From NCBI GenBank assembly GCA_002715305.1, contig PAYV01000038.1, forward strand, positions 1 to 21,558: 21,558 nucleotides of DNA, in the 5' to 3' direction. Of the stretch, positions 1-7,404 are shown piece by piece. This DNA comes from Rickettsiales bacterium (GTDB lineage: Bacteria > Pseudomonadota > Alphaproteobacteria > Methylaequorales > Methylaequoraceae). How positions within the stretch are numbered: the stretch's first letter is position 1; the number at the start of each line of letters is the position of its first letter. The translations under genes and the position numbers were made by a program. The notes under the pieces were generated by a model. The model saw only the letters and a list, made by a program, of their open reading frames with translations, was not told the DNA's origin and did not search any database.

Positions 1-2494
1 CAGTCGATGAACCAAAAATTTTGAAACTATTAAAGTTACTGTTAGTTCCCGTTCCAATTAGATTTCTGTCCACTTCAAACTGTAATCTTTGATTTAAAAC
101 ATCGTAAGTAACTTCTATTGGAGGATTTTTTTCATCAACCCATTGCATTTGAGCTGGTACTTTATCCGTTGCCGAACCATCACCATTTAAGTGATTATCT
201 CGGGTTGCAGCACTTGCATTATCACCGATTCCAATTAGATCAAATGTATCAAGGGTTGTACCAGAGGTCGTTTTATCATCTTTTAAAGTAAATTCCTCAG
301 TAAAATTATCAAGAATGTTTTTACCTGAATTACCAGCAACCATTTGTCTGTTTGTGTATGAGTGTTTATTTGCAGTTCCAATTTCTCTAAGAACAAGTTT
401 TTTGTTACTAAAATTAACATCTGCACCTTTGAAAACTGCTGCAGTATCTGATCCTTCAAAGAATGCCTCAGTTGACGTTGAAAGAGTACTGTATATATTT
501 GCATCATTGCCTGTGGCAAAATCGATACTAAAGTCAGAATCTGGTAGATTCATTCCAGCAGTACTACACTCAATAAAATATTGAGCGTTACCGCCAACTG
601 TTTCTGAACCAACACTTGTTACAGTAAATTCTCTTCCATTAATAAACTCACCATTAGTATTATCAGTAGTATTTGCATAAAACTGACCAATTAACCTTAC
701 TTTTGAGTTTGCAGCTATGTTATTTGATGCAGGGTTAGTTGTACCAAAATGAAATCTTATAGTGTTTTCAGATTGATCATAAAAAACCGCTTTACCAGGA
801 TTCGCCGTTGCACCTGTTGGATTGATTGCCATGGCTGTCCTTTTATCATAAACATGAACTTGTGGGCTTTTTCCAAAATATGAATAAGTTAGAAATTGAT
901 TAGTTTCAGTAAAACTATTAGCTGCAGTTGCATGTGTAGAAGAATTTCTTTTAAATGCGAAAGCCTGACTTTGCTCAAGCATTGTACTCATTTCTTTTCC
1001 TGCTGCTCTGTAAAATAATTGACTAGAAATACCAAGAGCAGATGCTTTTGCTGTATCAACCACACCACCTGCAGATGCTCCAGTTTGAGCAGATACAGCG
1101 TAAGTATTTAATGAATCATTTAATCTCGCCTGAGTATGCGCTAAGAACTGATCTCGTGTAAAGTCAGGTGATGCACCAGTTAAAACGATACCTTCTTTTG
1201 TAGAGACATAAGAATCGGCTAATAAATCAACACTTATTGGTGTAGTTAAACCTGTCGAAGTTCCATCAGCGTTTAATTTTTGAAGATCTATTGTTAGAGT
1301 ATCATCTACATTCTGAACGATCTGAATTTTTTTATCATCTCCATAAGCAGCATTCACTGATCTTTGAATTTCAGAAGCTAACTGAGCTGCGTTATATGAA
1401 CCTGGTCTTATATCTATATTAACTGGTTGGTCACTACCATCAACATTAATAGTCATAAAGTTTGTACCCCAGTAAATTTGAGAACTGGTATCACCACTTT
1501 CTCTTGTTGAATTAAACTGAAGAGGATCAGTAACGACTGTTACGGTCTTATCACCTTCCTCACCGAAGTCAAATGCACTTGATTCACCAGTAATTTTTGC
1601 TGGAGTTGAGTCCACTAATGTTTTTAAATCATCAAGTTTGAAAAGAGCGGAACCTTTTCCTTCAAGGAAGTAGTTATCATCAGGAACCTTCGTAGTTTGT
1701 TGTCCAAAACGATCAATAAAAATTGGTTGTTTGGTGTCATTTACTGCTTTAACAAGATCTGGATCAATAACAGTGTCATTAATCACTAGTCTTGTATCGT
1801 ATTTATTAGTTGGGTCAGTTGCTGACGCAGCCTGAGTTCTAATGAAAAAGATTGTAGCAATTGTTGGGTTACCTAAATCATCAAAGATTGTGATTGAAGT
1901 TGAGTTGTTGTAAGTTGTTGGATCGTTTGGATTAAAAACATAACCGCTGGCAAATTGCGCTTTGTCAGTTATTACTTCACTCGTTGCAGAAACGTTTACA
2001 CCTAATTCAATTGCAGTTGTTGCTTTTGGTGTTCCTGAAGTTACTGGCAACTGAAGAGGTATTGCGCTAGTTAAATCTTTTGCTGTAACAGATCCATCGG
2101 CATTAACTGGGAATGTTAAAAGAAACTGACCAGAGGAGTCAGTCACGTATCTATCGTTGTTAACGTTAAATGAGCCGTTACGTGTGTATACTGTTTGACC
2201 AGAAGTTAATGAAGGCTTTAAAGAGAAGAATCCTTGCCCTGAGATCGCCATGTCAAGAACGTTCAGAGAAGAGGTAATGTTACCCTGTGTAAACTGCTGT
2301 TTAACACTTTTTAGAATAGTACCAGAACCAATTGATGAGGACGCATTCTGTAATGGTGATGTCGCAAAGATATCACCGAATTCTGCCCTAGATCTTTTAA
2401 AACCAGTTGTGTTAACGTTTGCGATGTTATTCGACGTTGCCGAAATATCTGACTGCGCTCCGTTAAGTCCTGTAAGTGCTGTATAAAATGACAT
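1..2494 (-). CDS. flgE: Flagellar hook protein FlgE (3' end beyond window)
   Basis: Builds the extracellular hook joining the rod to the filament. Read from ATG at 2494, the frame stays open for 831 codons to the left edge. The start follows a strong ribosome binding site (AGAGGAG). The N-terminus has the rod/hook signature: MSFYTALTGLNGAQSDIS, then SNNIANVNTTGFKRS, then LDMAISGQGFF near residue 80 and YTRNGSF near residue 105. The rest is a long Thr/Ser/Asn-rich middle region, as expected for surface-exposed hook domains. The conserved C-terminal D0/D1 segment (family pattern of the type LExSNVDL) is not reached, so the full protein is longer than 831 residues, about twice the roughly 400 residues of enterobacterial FlgE. 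Last visible gene of the flgBCDE operon, 22 bp after flgD. Identity is firm; total length is unknown. Confidence 0.95.
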   Translation of the reverse strand, partial: MSFYTALTGLNGAQSDISATSNNIANVNTTGFKRSRAEFGDIFATSPLQNASSSIGSGTILKSVKQQFTQGNITSSLNVLDMAISGQGFFSLKPSLTSGQTVYTRNGSFNVNNDRYVTDSSGQFLLTFPVNADGSVTAKDLTSAIPLQLPVTSGTPKATTAIELGVNVSATSEVITDKAQFASGYVFNPNDPTTYNNSTSITIFDDLGNPTIATIFFIRTQAASATDPTNKYDTRLVINDTVIDPDLVKAVNDTKQPIFIDRFGQQTTKVPDDNYFLEGKGSALFKLDDLKTLVDSTPAKITGESSAFDFGEEGDKTVTVVTDPLQFNSTRESGDTSSQIYWGTNFMTINVDGSDQPVNIDIRPGSYNAAQLASEIQRSVNAAYGDDKKIQIVQNVDDTLTIDLQKLNADGTSTGLTTPISVDLLADSYVSTKEGIVLTGASPDFTRDQFLAHTQARLNDSLNTYAVSAQTGASAGGVVDTAKASALGISSQLFYRAAGKEMSTMLEQSQAFAFKRNSSTHATAANSFTETNQFLTYSYFGKSPQVHVYDKRTAMAINPTGATANPGKAVFYDQSENTIRFHFGTTNPASNNIAANSKVRLIGQFYANTTDNTNGEFINGREFTVTSVGSETVGGNAQYFIECSTAGMNLPDSDFSIDFATGNDANIYSTLSTSTEAFFEGSDTAAVFKGADVNFSNKKLVLREIGTANKHSYTNRQMVAGNSGKNILDNFTEEFTLKDDKTTSGTTLDTFDLIGIGDNASAATRDNHLNGDGSATDKVPAQMQWVDEKNPPIEVTYDVLNQRLQFEVDRNLIGTGTNSNFNSFKIFGSST

Positions 2495-2516
2495 GTTTTT
2501 TCTCCTCTATTTGTTA

Positions 2517-3218
2517 TTAATCGTTAGATTTAAATTTAATTGCCTCAGAAGCTGATATTTCGCCATAATCTTTCAACTCAAGAATTACGTCTTCACTGTT
2601 TTTTGGTGCAGACGCTGCAATTACTTTATTATAAACTGCTGTACTTAAGCCATCACTAGCTTCTCCGTTGCCAGCATAGGCTTGTATTTTAAACTTAGTT
2701 TTATCCTTTTTAATTTCATCTGGAATATCAGTCCAACTAAAACCCACTAATCCTTTTTCTTGATTACCAAGATTCATTGTATGTACTATTTCTCCGGATG
2801 AATTTGTAAATGTTAACCCCACATCATTTGAGCTAGCTGGAAGGTCAACAACACCATGTATTTCTCCTTTATCGTCAGGGCTAGCAATCTGACCTGGAAC
2901 CAAAACAGAATGTCCAAGAAATTGGGCAGCTGTAGCTACTCTATTTGGCTCAAGCTTTGAACCTAAAGAACTAAGGTTGTTATTGATTTCAGTAATACCT
3001 GTTACAGTAGAAAATTGTGCCATTTGAGCAATAAAATCTCCGTTATCCATTGGGGCAAAAGGGTCTTGATTTTGTAACTGGGTTGTCATTAATTTAAGAA
3101 AATCTTCTTGGCCAAGTTTATTTTTGTTACCAGATTTTGCAGCTTGGTCTTGAGATTTAATCCCTAATTTATTTAAAATATTGTTAAGTGATTGTTCAGA
3201 TTTCGAAATGTCTGTCAT
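2517..3218 (-). CDS. flgD: Flagellar hook cap / hook assembly protein FlgD
   Basis: FlgD caps the growing hook so that FlgE subunits polymerise, and is later replaced. The 233-residue product has the conserved N-terminal block at about residues 37-70, including LKLMTTQLQNQDP and the following MAQFS segment, which is the secretion and assembly core of the family. The C-terminal half is predicted beta-rich, in keeping with the FlgD Ig/Tudor-like domains. The length is normal. The start at 3218 has an excellent ribosome binding site (AAGGAG, 6 nt upstream). It sits between flgC (14 bp upstream) and flgE (22 bp downstream), the usual order, and is presumably transcribed from the sigma-54 site upstream of flgB. 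Confidence 0.95.
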   Translation of the reverse strand: MTDISKSEQSLNNILNKLGIKSQDQAAKSGNKNKLGQEDFLKLMTTQLQNQDPFAPMDNGDFIAQMAQFSTVTGITEINNNLSSLGSKLEPNRVATAAQFLGHSVLVPGQIASPDDKGEIHGVVDLPASSNDVGLTFTNSSGEIVHTMNLGNQEKGLVGFSWTDIPDEIKKDKTKFKIQAYAGNGEASDGLSTAVYNKVIAASAPKNSEDVILELKDYGEISASEAIKFKSND

Positions 3219-3232
3219 TTTATCTCCTTAAA

Positions 3233-3652
3233 TTATTTACCCAAATTAGCTGTTTTGAGCATTAGTGCCCTAATTGTTGAAATTACTTCAACATTATTTT
3301 GATATTGTCTTGATGCTTCAAGCATATCTACATATTCTTCCTCGACATTTACAGGAGCCCTGTAGATAAATCCGTTTTCATCCGCCATTGGATGACCAGG
3401 TTGATATTCCTTAATTGGTTCAACATCCATTTTTTCTACGGTCACTGCATCGACAGTTGATATTCCTTTTTTTCTGATAAGATCAAAGTATTTAGTTTCA
3501 AAAACTGGCTTAACAGGTTTGTAAGCATCATTTGGATTGCTAGCTATATTATCTGCATTAGCGAGATTACTTGCTATTGCATTCAATCTTACTAATTGAG
3601 AACCCATAGCTCTTTTTGCTATCTGATAGATATTTTTAATTTCATCTGACAT
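3233..3652 (-). CDS. flgC: Flagellar proximal rod protein FlgC
   Basis: FlgC is one of the proximal rod subunits between the MS ring and the distal rod. The product has LNAIASNLANADN near the N-terminus and ends with EEYVDMLEASRQYQNNVEV followed by the ISTIRALMLKTANLGK tail, typical of FlgC. Length (139-140 aa) is normal. Two adjacent ATGs are possible, at 3655 and 3652. I prefer 3652 because the AGGGG ribosome binding site lies 6 nt from it but only 3 nt from the first. The start overlaps the flgB stop (TGATG), which implies translational coupling. Confidence 0.94.
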   Translation of the reverse strand: MSDEIKNIYQIAKRAMGSQLVRLNAIASNLANADNIASNPNDAYKPVKPVFETKYFDLIRKKGISTVDAVTVEKMDVEPIKEYQPGHPMADENGFIYRAPVNVEEEYVDMLEASRQYQNNVEVISTIRALMLKTANLGK

Positions 3653-4041
3653 CATTCACCCCTAATCGCACTCATCAAACCACTCAATTTTCCATTAATA
3701 AAATTTAGTGTTGTTTGATATCTTATTGAATTTTCTGCAAATTCCATTTGCTCAATTTGAAGCTCAACAGTATTTCCATCCATTGATGGTTGAAGTGGTT
3801 CCCTATATTGAACCTTTCCTGGTAAATTCTTTGAAGCCAATGCAATATGACCATTACTAGTAGTGTTTAATGGACCAACACTTAATGCTCTAGCTAATTC
3901 TACCTCAAAGTCAACATCTCTAGCCTTATAATTAGGTGTTGCTGCATTTGCTATATTAGAGGCAAGAATTTCATTTTTCTTATTTCTTAAGCCTAATGCA
4001 TTGCTGTAGACTTCAAATTGTTGTTTAATACTATCAACCAT
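3652..4041 (-). CDS. flgB: Flagellar proximal rod protein FlgB
   Basis: FlgB forms part of the proximal rod with FlgC and FlgF. The 129-residue product contains the family block ILASNIANAATPNYKARDVD near residues 26-45 and a C-terminal helix with ENSIRYQTTLNFINGKLSGL; FlgB proteins are normally about 130 aa. It is the first gene of flgBCDE. Its ATG at 4041 has only a weak, distant ribosome binding site (GAG about 13 nt upstream). A sigma-54-type promoter on the minus strand (4075-4090) predicts a transcript starting about 22 bp before the ATG. Confidence 0.94.
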   Translation of the reverse strand: MVDSIKQQFEVYSNALGLRNKKNEILASNIANAATPNYKARDVDFEVELARALSVGPLNTTSNGHIALASKNLPGKVQYREPLQPSMDGNTVELQIEQMEFAENSIRYQTTLNFINGKLSGLMSAIRGE

Positions 4042-4062
4042 TTTTAATAATTTTTCTCATTT

Positions 4063-4078
4063 TGGTTTGGAATTTGCA
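4063..4078 (+). promoter_or_regulatory. Sigma-54-like promoter for the Lys/Glu-rich gene
   Basis: The plus strand reads TGGTTTGGAATTTGCA, with GG-N10-GC spacing and an intact -12 TTGCA. The -24 half is weaker because CAC is replaced by TTT. The predicted start lies near 4089, just before a GAAAGGT ribosome binding site and the ATG at 4110. It overlaps the flgB promoter on the other strand. It is less certain than the three TGGCAT-type sites. Confidence 0.55.
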
Positions 4079-4090
4079 AATTGAATGCCA
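4075..4090 (-). promoter_or_regulatory. Sigma-54 promoter for flgBCDE
   Basis: The minus strand reads TGGCATTCAATTTGCA. GG and GC are exactly 10 nt apart, and the match to the sigma-54 consensus TGGCACG-N4-TTGCW fails only at the sixth and seventh bases. The predicted start point is near 4064, giving a leader of about 22 nt before flgB. Its -12 element (TTTGCAAA) is palindromic and is shared with the opposing site at 4063-4078. A sigma-54 promoter needs an AAA+ activator; none is encoded in this window. Confidence 0.8.
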
Positions 4091-4109
4091 AAAGAAAGGT
4101 ATAAGTTTT

Positions 4110-5087
4110 ATGGTTGAAAAAAATATGTTTGATAATGAGTTAGATCCTGAAATTGAAAAGGTTAGAGATCAAATTATTAATAAAATAGGTGACAAACCTT
4201 TAGAGGAAGTTAATCAAATAATAAAAAAACTATTAAATGAGCAAATGGATGAAGTTACTAGGTTGGGAGCTCTTGCTGCTAGAGTAAAAATAATTAGGTC
4301 CAAAATTGATCTTTTATATGAAAGTAAAGTTGAGATAAAGCGACCTAAAGCGAAAAAAGTTGAAAAAACTGAAGAACCAGAAAAAACAAAGGAAAATAAA
4401 GAAGAAACATGGGTTAGGGTAAAAATGCTTGAATCTGGGGATATTAATGGAAAACAAATTGATAAAGGTGTTATTCTTGATGTAAAGGATGAAGACGCTA
4501 AAAAGCTTGTTGAAACTAAAAAAGCAGAAATTGTTGAAGAGAAAGCTGAAGGCGCTGCTCCGATTGAAAAAAAATCTGAAGAAACTATAGAAAAGCCAGA
4601 AAATAAAGGTGGAGACAATAAACAAGATTTAAAAAGTAACAAAGAAGAACAGCCCAATAAAGCTGAAGAAAATAAAAGTGAATCTTCATCTTTAGATAAA
4701 AAAACTGATGAATCTGAAAATGATAAAAAGGAGAATGAATCAAAAACTGATGGGGACCAAAAAGCAGAAGTTAAAGAATCTTCAGACGAAAAGAAGGTTG
4801 AAACTGAATCTGAAAAAAAAGAGGTTACTAAAGATGGCGAGGATACAAAAAAAGATGACTTAGAAAAGAAAAACGAAATAAAAGAAGAACAAAAAGATAA
4901 AACCGAAGAAGAATTACTTAAAATTCACGAGGAACGAGAAAAACAAAAAAAAATTGAGGAAGAAAAAAATCTATCTGATGAGGAAGTAAAAAAAAGTTCA
5001 GAACAACAAAATCTTGATGAAAAAAATACATCCAATAAAGAAGATAAAAACAGTTCTGAAGAAAAACAAGATACTGTACAAAACTAG
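4110..5087 (+). CDS. Lys/Glu-rich protein of unknown function, divergent from flgB
   Basis: I do not recognise this 325-residue protein. Residues 1-72 look helical, without a signal peptide or membrane segment (it includes RLGALAARVKIIRSKIDLLY). Residues about 100-143 form a compact, probably beta-rich module (VRVKML, then NGKQIDKGVILDVKDEDA, then AEIVE), faintly like small SH3-type modules of phage accessory proteins. Residues 144-325 are an extremely charged Lys/Glu/Asp/Ser/Asn tail, probably disordered or coiled coil. The frame also opens from a TTG at 4062, but ATG 4110 follows a good ribosome binding site (GAAAGGT) and lies downstream of the predicted transcription start. Divergence from flgB over a shared sigma-54 site suggests a flagellar role, perhaps structural, chaperone or FliK-like. 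That is inference only. It converges on the DUF2802-like gene with 69 bp between. Confidence 0.7.
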   Translation: MVEKNMFDNELDPEIEKVRDQIINKIGDKPLEEVNQIIKKLLNEQMDEVTRLGALAARVKIIRSKIDLLYESKVEIKRPKAKKVEKTEEPEKTKENKEETWVRVKMLESGDINGKQIDKGVILDVKDEDAKKLVETKKAEIVEEKAEGAAPIEKKSEETIEKPENKGGDNKQDLKSNKEEQPNKAEENKSESSSLDKKTDESENDKKENESKTDGDQKAEVKESSDEKKVETESEKKEVTKDGEDTKKDDLEKKNEIKEEQKDKTEEELLKIHEEREKQKKIEEEKNLSDEEVKKSSEQQNLDEKNTSNKEDKNSSEEKQDTVQN

Positions 5088-5156
5088 ACTTAAAATATTG
5101 TCAATGTTTTTGGTTTAAAATGCAAGAATATTTTTCAAAGGATGTCATATCTAAGG

Positions 5157-5579
5157 TTATTTCCCATGATATTTCATTATAGGTTCTATTTCATCGGAAC
5201 TCATCCCAGTTGCGCTTGATATCTCATCAACAGATTTACCTTCATTAGCCATTTTAATTGCTAAAGTAATATTTGAATCTTTGTTAAGTGAGTCTCCCAA
5301 TCTTGAAATTTCTTGATTATGTCTTTCTAATATATACTTATATTCATCAAGAATTTTTTTTTGTTCGTTGCAAATATTTTCAATTGACCTAAAAGCTTCA
5401 ATCAAATCTTTTAGTGCTATTTCGCAGGATTTAATCTTATTAAGATTAATTAAATTTTTTTTATAATCATAAAAAAACGATGCAGCAACCGATACTACTA
5501 AAAAGAAGAAAATAAAAATTAAAATTTTACTGAAAGCTATTGCAGGATCATTCTGGAAAATATTTTGCAGAAAACTCAT
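5157..5579 (-). CDS. DUF2802-like membrane-anchored protein
   Basis: This 140-residue protein has one N-terminal membrane helix (about residues 16-36), a predicted coiled coil (about 45-100), and a short C-terminal helix-turn-helix-like module at about 105-138 (LAIKMANEGKSVDEIS, then GMSSDEIEPIMKYHG). This matches the layout of DUF2802 proteins, often found beside flagellar and chemotaxis genes in Vibrio and Pseudomonas, and recalls SwrB of Bacillus, which helps activate the export apparatus. The terminal module resembles DNA-binding folds, but in a membrane-tethered protein it more likely binds protein. Last gene of the flgP operon, 38 bp after the FlgN-like gene. The ribosome binding site at the ATG is weak. 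Family assignment is from pattern alone. Confidence 0.75.
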   Translation of the reverse strand: MSFLQNIFQNDPAIAFSKILIFIFFFLVVSVAASFFYDYKKNLINLNKIKSCEIALKDLIEAFRSIENICNEQKKILDEYKYILERHNQEISRLGDSLNKDSNITLAIKMANEGKSVDEISSATGMSSDEIEPIMKYHGK

Positions 5580-5617
5580 ATAGCCATCTTACTTAACTTA
5601 TCTAATAATTCACTAAT

Positions 5618-5887
5618 TTATTTAATTTTTCTATTTTCAATAAATGTTTTAAAATCATCGAATATTTTAAGATTTTTCTTTTGATTATCAGACATCAAGT
5701 TAATGACATCATCTAGTTCTTTTAATTGCGATGAAATATTAACAATATTTTGAAGGCTATCTTTATTTTCTAATATTTGTAGTGAAAGATCATTTATTTT
5801 TTTTTCAAAGATAGCAATTCTTTCAACTTGTTTCTCTTCAGAAATTTTTTTTAAAAGTTCAATTAATTCAGATAAATAATTATGCAT
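5618..5887 (-). CDS. flgN: FlgN-like flagellar export chaperone (probable)
   Basis: An 89-residue, almost entirely helical acidic/basic protein with no membrane segment. Regular hydrophobic heptads run throughout (for example LSELIELLKKISEEKQVERI). FlgN chaperones, which escort FlgK and FlgL to the export gate, are helical hairpins encoded directly after flgM, and that is the position here: 14 bp downstream of flgM in flgA-flgM-flgN order. The sequence is too diverged for identification by motif, and it is shorter than the usual 140 aa or so. The call therefore rests on gene order and fold type. It could instead be another small coiled-coil flagellar protein. Confidence 0.55.
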   Translation of the reverse strand: MHNYLSELIELLKKISEEKQVERIAIFEKKINDLSLQILENKDSLQNIVNISSQLKELDDVINLMSDNQKKNLKIFDDFKTFIENRKIK

Positions 5888-5901
5888 TTAGCTTTTGCTA
5901 A

Positions 5902-6216
5902 TTAATCTTTTAACTCCTTATAAGCATCATATAATGCATCAGCAATTTTATCAAGGTCTAGAGGATAAGAGCCATTAGCAATTGCATTTTTTATTCTTGT
6001 CGTGGAAGCCTTATCTATTGGAGGTTCTTTTGCCATTTCTTTAATTCTTTCATTAGAGATAAATTTAGTTACTGTACTATCAGACCCTTTAGAAGCATTT
6101 GAAGAATCAACTTTTTGAACCTTAACTTTTGCAGCATCTAATGAGGCTTTCTTTGAATTACTACTTGAGCCATTAATATCTGCATTAGTCACCTTATTTT
6201 TAATCTGATCTATCAT
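5902..6216 (-). CDS. flgM: Anti-sigma-28 factor FlgM
   Basis: FlgM binds FliA and blocks late flagellar transcription until the hook is complete, when it is exported. The 104-residue product has the family core at residues 62-103: KEPPIDKASTTRIKNAIANG, then YPLDLDKIADALYDAY. This is the IDxxxxxRIKxAIxxGxYxxDxxKIAxxL pattern of FlgM. The first 55 residues are Ser/Lys/Asn-rich and probably disordered, as in characterised FlgM. The ATG at 6216 has an AGGAT ribosome binding site. Its target FliA is encoded at 13360-14061. The gene follows flgA by 38 bp; no convincing sigma-28 promoter was seen in that gap. Confidence 0.88.
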   Translation of the reverse strand: MIDQIKNKVTNADINGSSSNSKKASLDAAKVKVQKVDSSNASKGSDSTVTKFISNERIKEMAKEPPIDKASTTRIKNAIANGSYPLDLDKIADALYDAYKELKD

Positions 6217-6254
6217 TTTTTTTATCCTATTTTTATAATTATAACGACATTAAG

Positions 6255-6968
6255 TTAATTTTGTTTAGCATTTAATAATATTTTTTTTCTATTCTCTGCA
6301 AAGCCAAAAACTATTTTTCCACTTTTTAGATTTTTTACCTTTAATTTATCGCCAAAATCTGCATTTTCAAGAGCAATTCCCTCTGCACGAATGGTTATAA
6401 AAGGAAGATTATTTTCTATTAAAACGTGTGAATCTTTTTCTATTAACCAATCTTTTTTTAAACTATTATGATATAACGCTCTATTTGCGCTAACAGATTT
6501 CTTAAGTTTTCTGCCAACAAGGTCACTTTCCTCAATAATTAAGCCATTAATATTTGATATTTTTTTCTTAATCATAATAATATCTTCTTTATTTATAATA
6601 CTTCCTGATCTTTTTGGTTTGTTTAAAGCATATACATTAGTTAATTGATCGTTATTAGGTTTAATTTTTCTTTCAATATTTATTTTATTTCTTAAAATCA
6701 AACTCCATTCATTAGGAGCTAAACATGAAACTTTAATTAACTTATTTGTGCCTGAAATATCACTAATCATTAGGTTTTCTTGACTACATTTAGGATATTT
6801 TACTTTTCCAAGAATGTTAATATTTGCTTCAACATTATGTTGTGTTAACCAGTTTTCAACCAAAAGTTTTAGTTCATCTCCAGAAATTGATTTTGAATGA
6901 CTATTTGTAAAAAATAATACAAGAAAAATAAATATACTCAAAAATTTAAAAATCATATCAATTACCAT
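6255..6968 (-). CDS. flgA: Flagellar P-ring assembly chaperone FlgA
   Basis: FlgA is a periplasmic chaperone needed to assemble FlgI into the P ring around the rod. The product (237 aa) begins with a hydrophobic signal peptide (FKFLSIFIFLVLFFTNSHS). Its C-terminal part carries the SAF-type beta-clip domain of FlgA, with the markers SGSIINKEDI, DLVGRKLKKSVSANRAL and a terminal GDKLKVKNLKSGK motif. Two starts are possible: ATG 6968, overlapping the preceding gene by 11 bp, or ATG 6956, which begins closer to the signal peptide and lies just after that gene's stop. Neither has a strong ribosome binding site. In its operon it lies between the LysM gene and flgM; flgA-flgM-flgN order is common in gammaproteobacteria. 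Confidence 0.88.
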   Translation of the reverse strand: MVIDMIFKFLSIFIFLVLFFTNSHSKSISGDELKLLVENWLTQHNVEANINILGKVKYPKCSQENLMISDISGTNKLIKVSCLAPNEWSLILRNKINIERKIKPNNDQLTNVYALNKPKRSGSIINKEDIIMIKKKISNINGLIIEESDLVGRKLKKSVSANRALYHNSLKKDWLIEKDSHVLIENNLPFITIRAEGIALENADFGDKLKVKNLKSGKIVFGFAENRKKILLNAKQN

Positions 6969-7395
6969 AAAAATAAATATGACTTGTTCTATTATTTGAA
7001 GCCTCTGATGCTTTTCCAGGCTTTTGCCTCACTAAATTCATAATTTCATTAATTGAAGGTATTTTAATATTTTTTCCAGCAAAAAGAAAATGAGGATTAT
7101 TTCTTACAAAAGCATGTTTATTTACTTCAATTATTGAAAGTTCTAAAACCCTTTTATTTAACCCTGTATTTCCATAATATTTGTCTAAAATTTCACTTAG
7201 TGATTCACCTGATGCAACTTTATGTGTAACTGAGTGATTTTGATCACGAAGGAATTTATTATTTTTATCAATTTTTTTACTATCAGTTTTATTGAAGTTT
7301 CCTCTATATTCAAGAACTACAAATGGTTCGTTTCCAAAAGTATTTTGGAAAGAAAAAACTAAAACAAAAAATATAAATAATTTCTTTTTTATCAT
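6958..7395 (-). CDS. Secreted LysM-domain protein of the flagellar operon
   Basis: A 145-residue protein with a signal peptide (residues 1-21, ending TFG) and one LysM domain at about 56-113. The domain starts VTHKVASGESLSEIL and ends NPHFLFAGKNIKIPS. The KHAFVRNNPHFLFAGKNI stretch resembles the N-terminal LysM of FimV/HubP-type polar proteins more than a hydrolase LysM. LysM domains bind peptidoglycan, so a periplasmic protein touching the cell wall near the basal body is likely. There is no catalytic domain. Ribosome binding site GAGGT, 7 nt before the ATG. It lies 9 bp after flgT and overlaps flgA, so it is co-expressed with the H-ring genes. I know no named flagellar protein it clearly matches. 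Confidence 0.8.
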   Translation of the reverse strand: MIKKKLFIFFVLVFSFQNTFGNEPFVVLEYRGNFNKTDSKKIDKNNKFLRDQNHSVTHKVASGESLSEILDKYYGNTGLNKRVLELSIIEVNKHAFVRNNPHFLFAGKNIKIPSINEIMNLVRQKPGKASEASNNRTSHIYFYGN

Positions 7396-7404
7396 TTTTT
7401 AACC

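Noticed and set aside
283..584. Short frames on both strands inside flgE
   Set aside because: They overlap the continuous flgE frame and show no protein family features; they are shadows of flgE.
4062..4109. TTG-initiated upstream extension of the Lys/Glu-rich protein
   Set aside because: It would run through the sigma-54 promoter elements and has no ribosome binding site, whereas ATG 4110 has one.
4214..4657. Long minus-strand frames opposite the Lys/Glu-rich gene
   Set aside because: Phe/Ser-rich composition is what antisense reading of GAA/AAA-rich DNA gives; no motifs or ribosome binding site.
5092..5134. Inverted repeat AAAATATT/AATATTTT in the 69-bp gap between two convergent genes
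   Set aside because: All A/T, loop of 27 nt, no GC in the stem; too weak to call a terminator, although the position would suit one.
6217..6254. TATAAT before flgM as a possible internal promoter
   Set aside because: No acceptable -35 and no sigma-28 consensus; TATAAT is expected by chance at this AT content.
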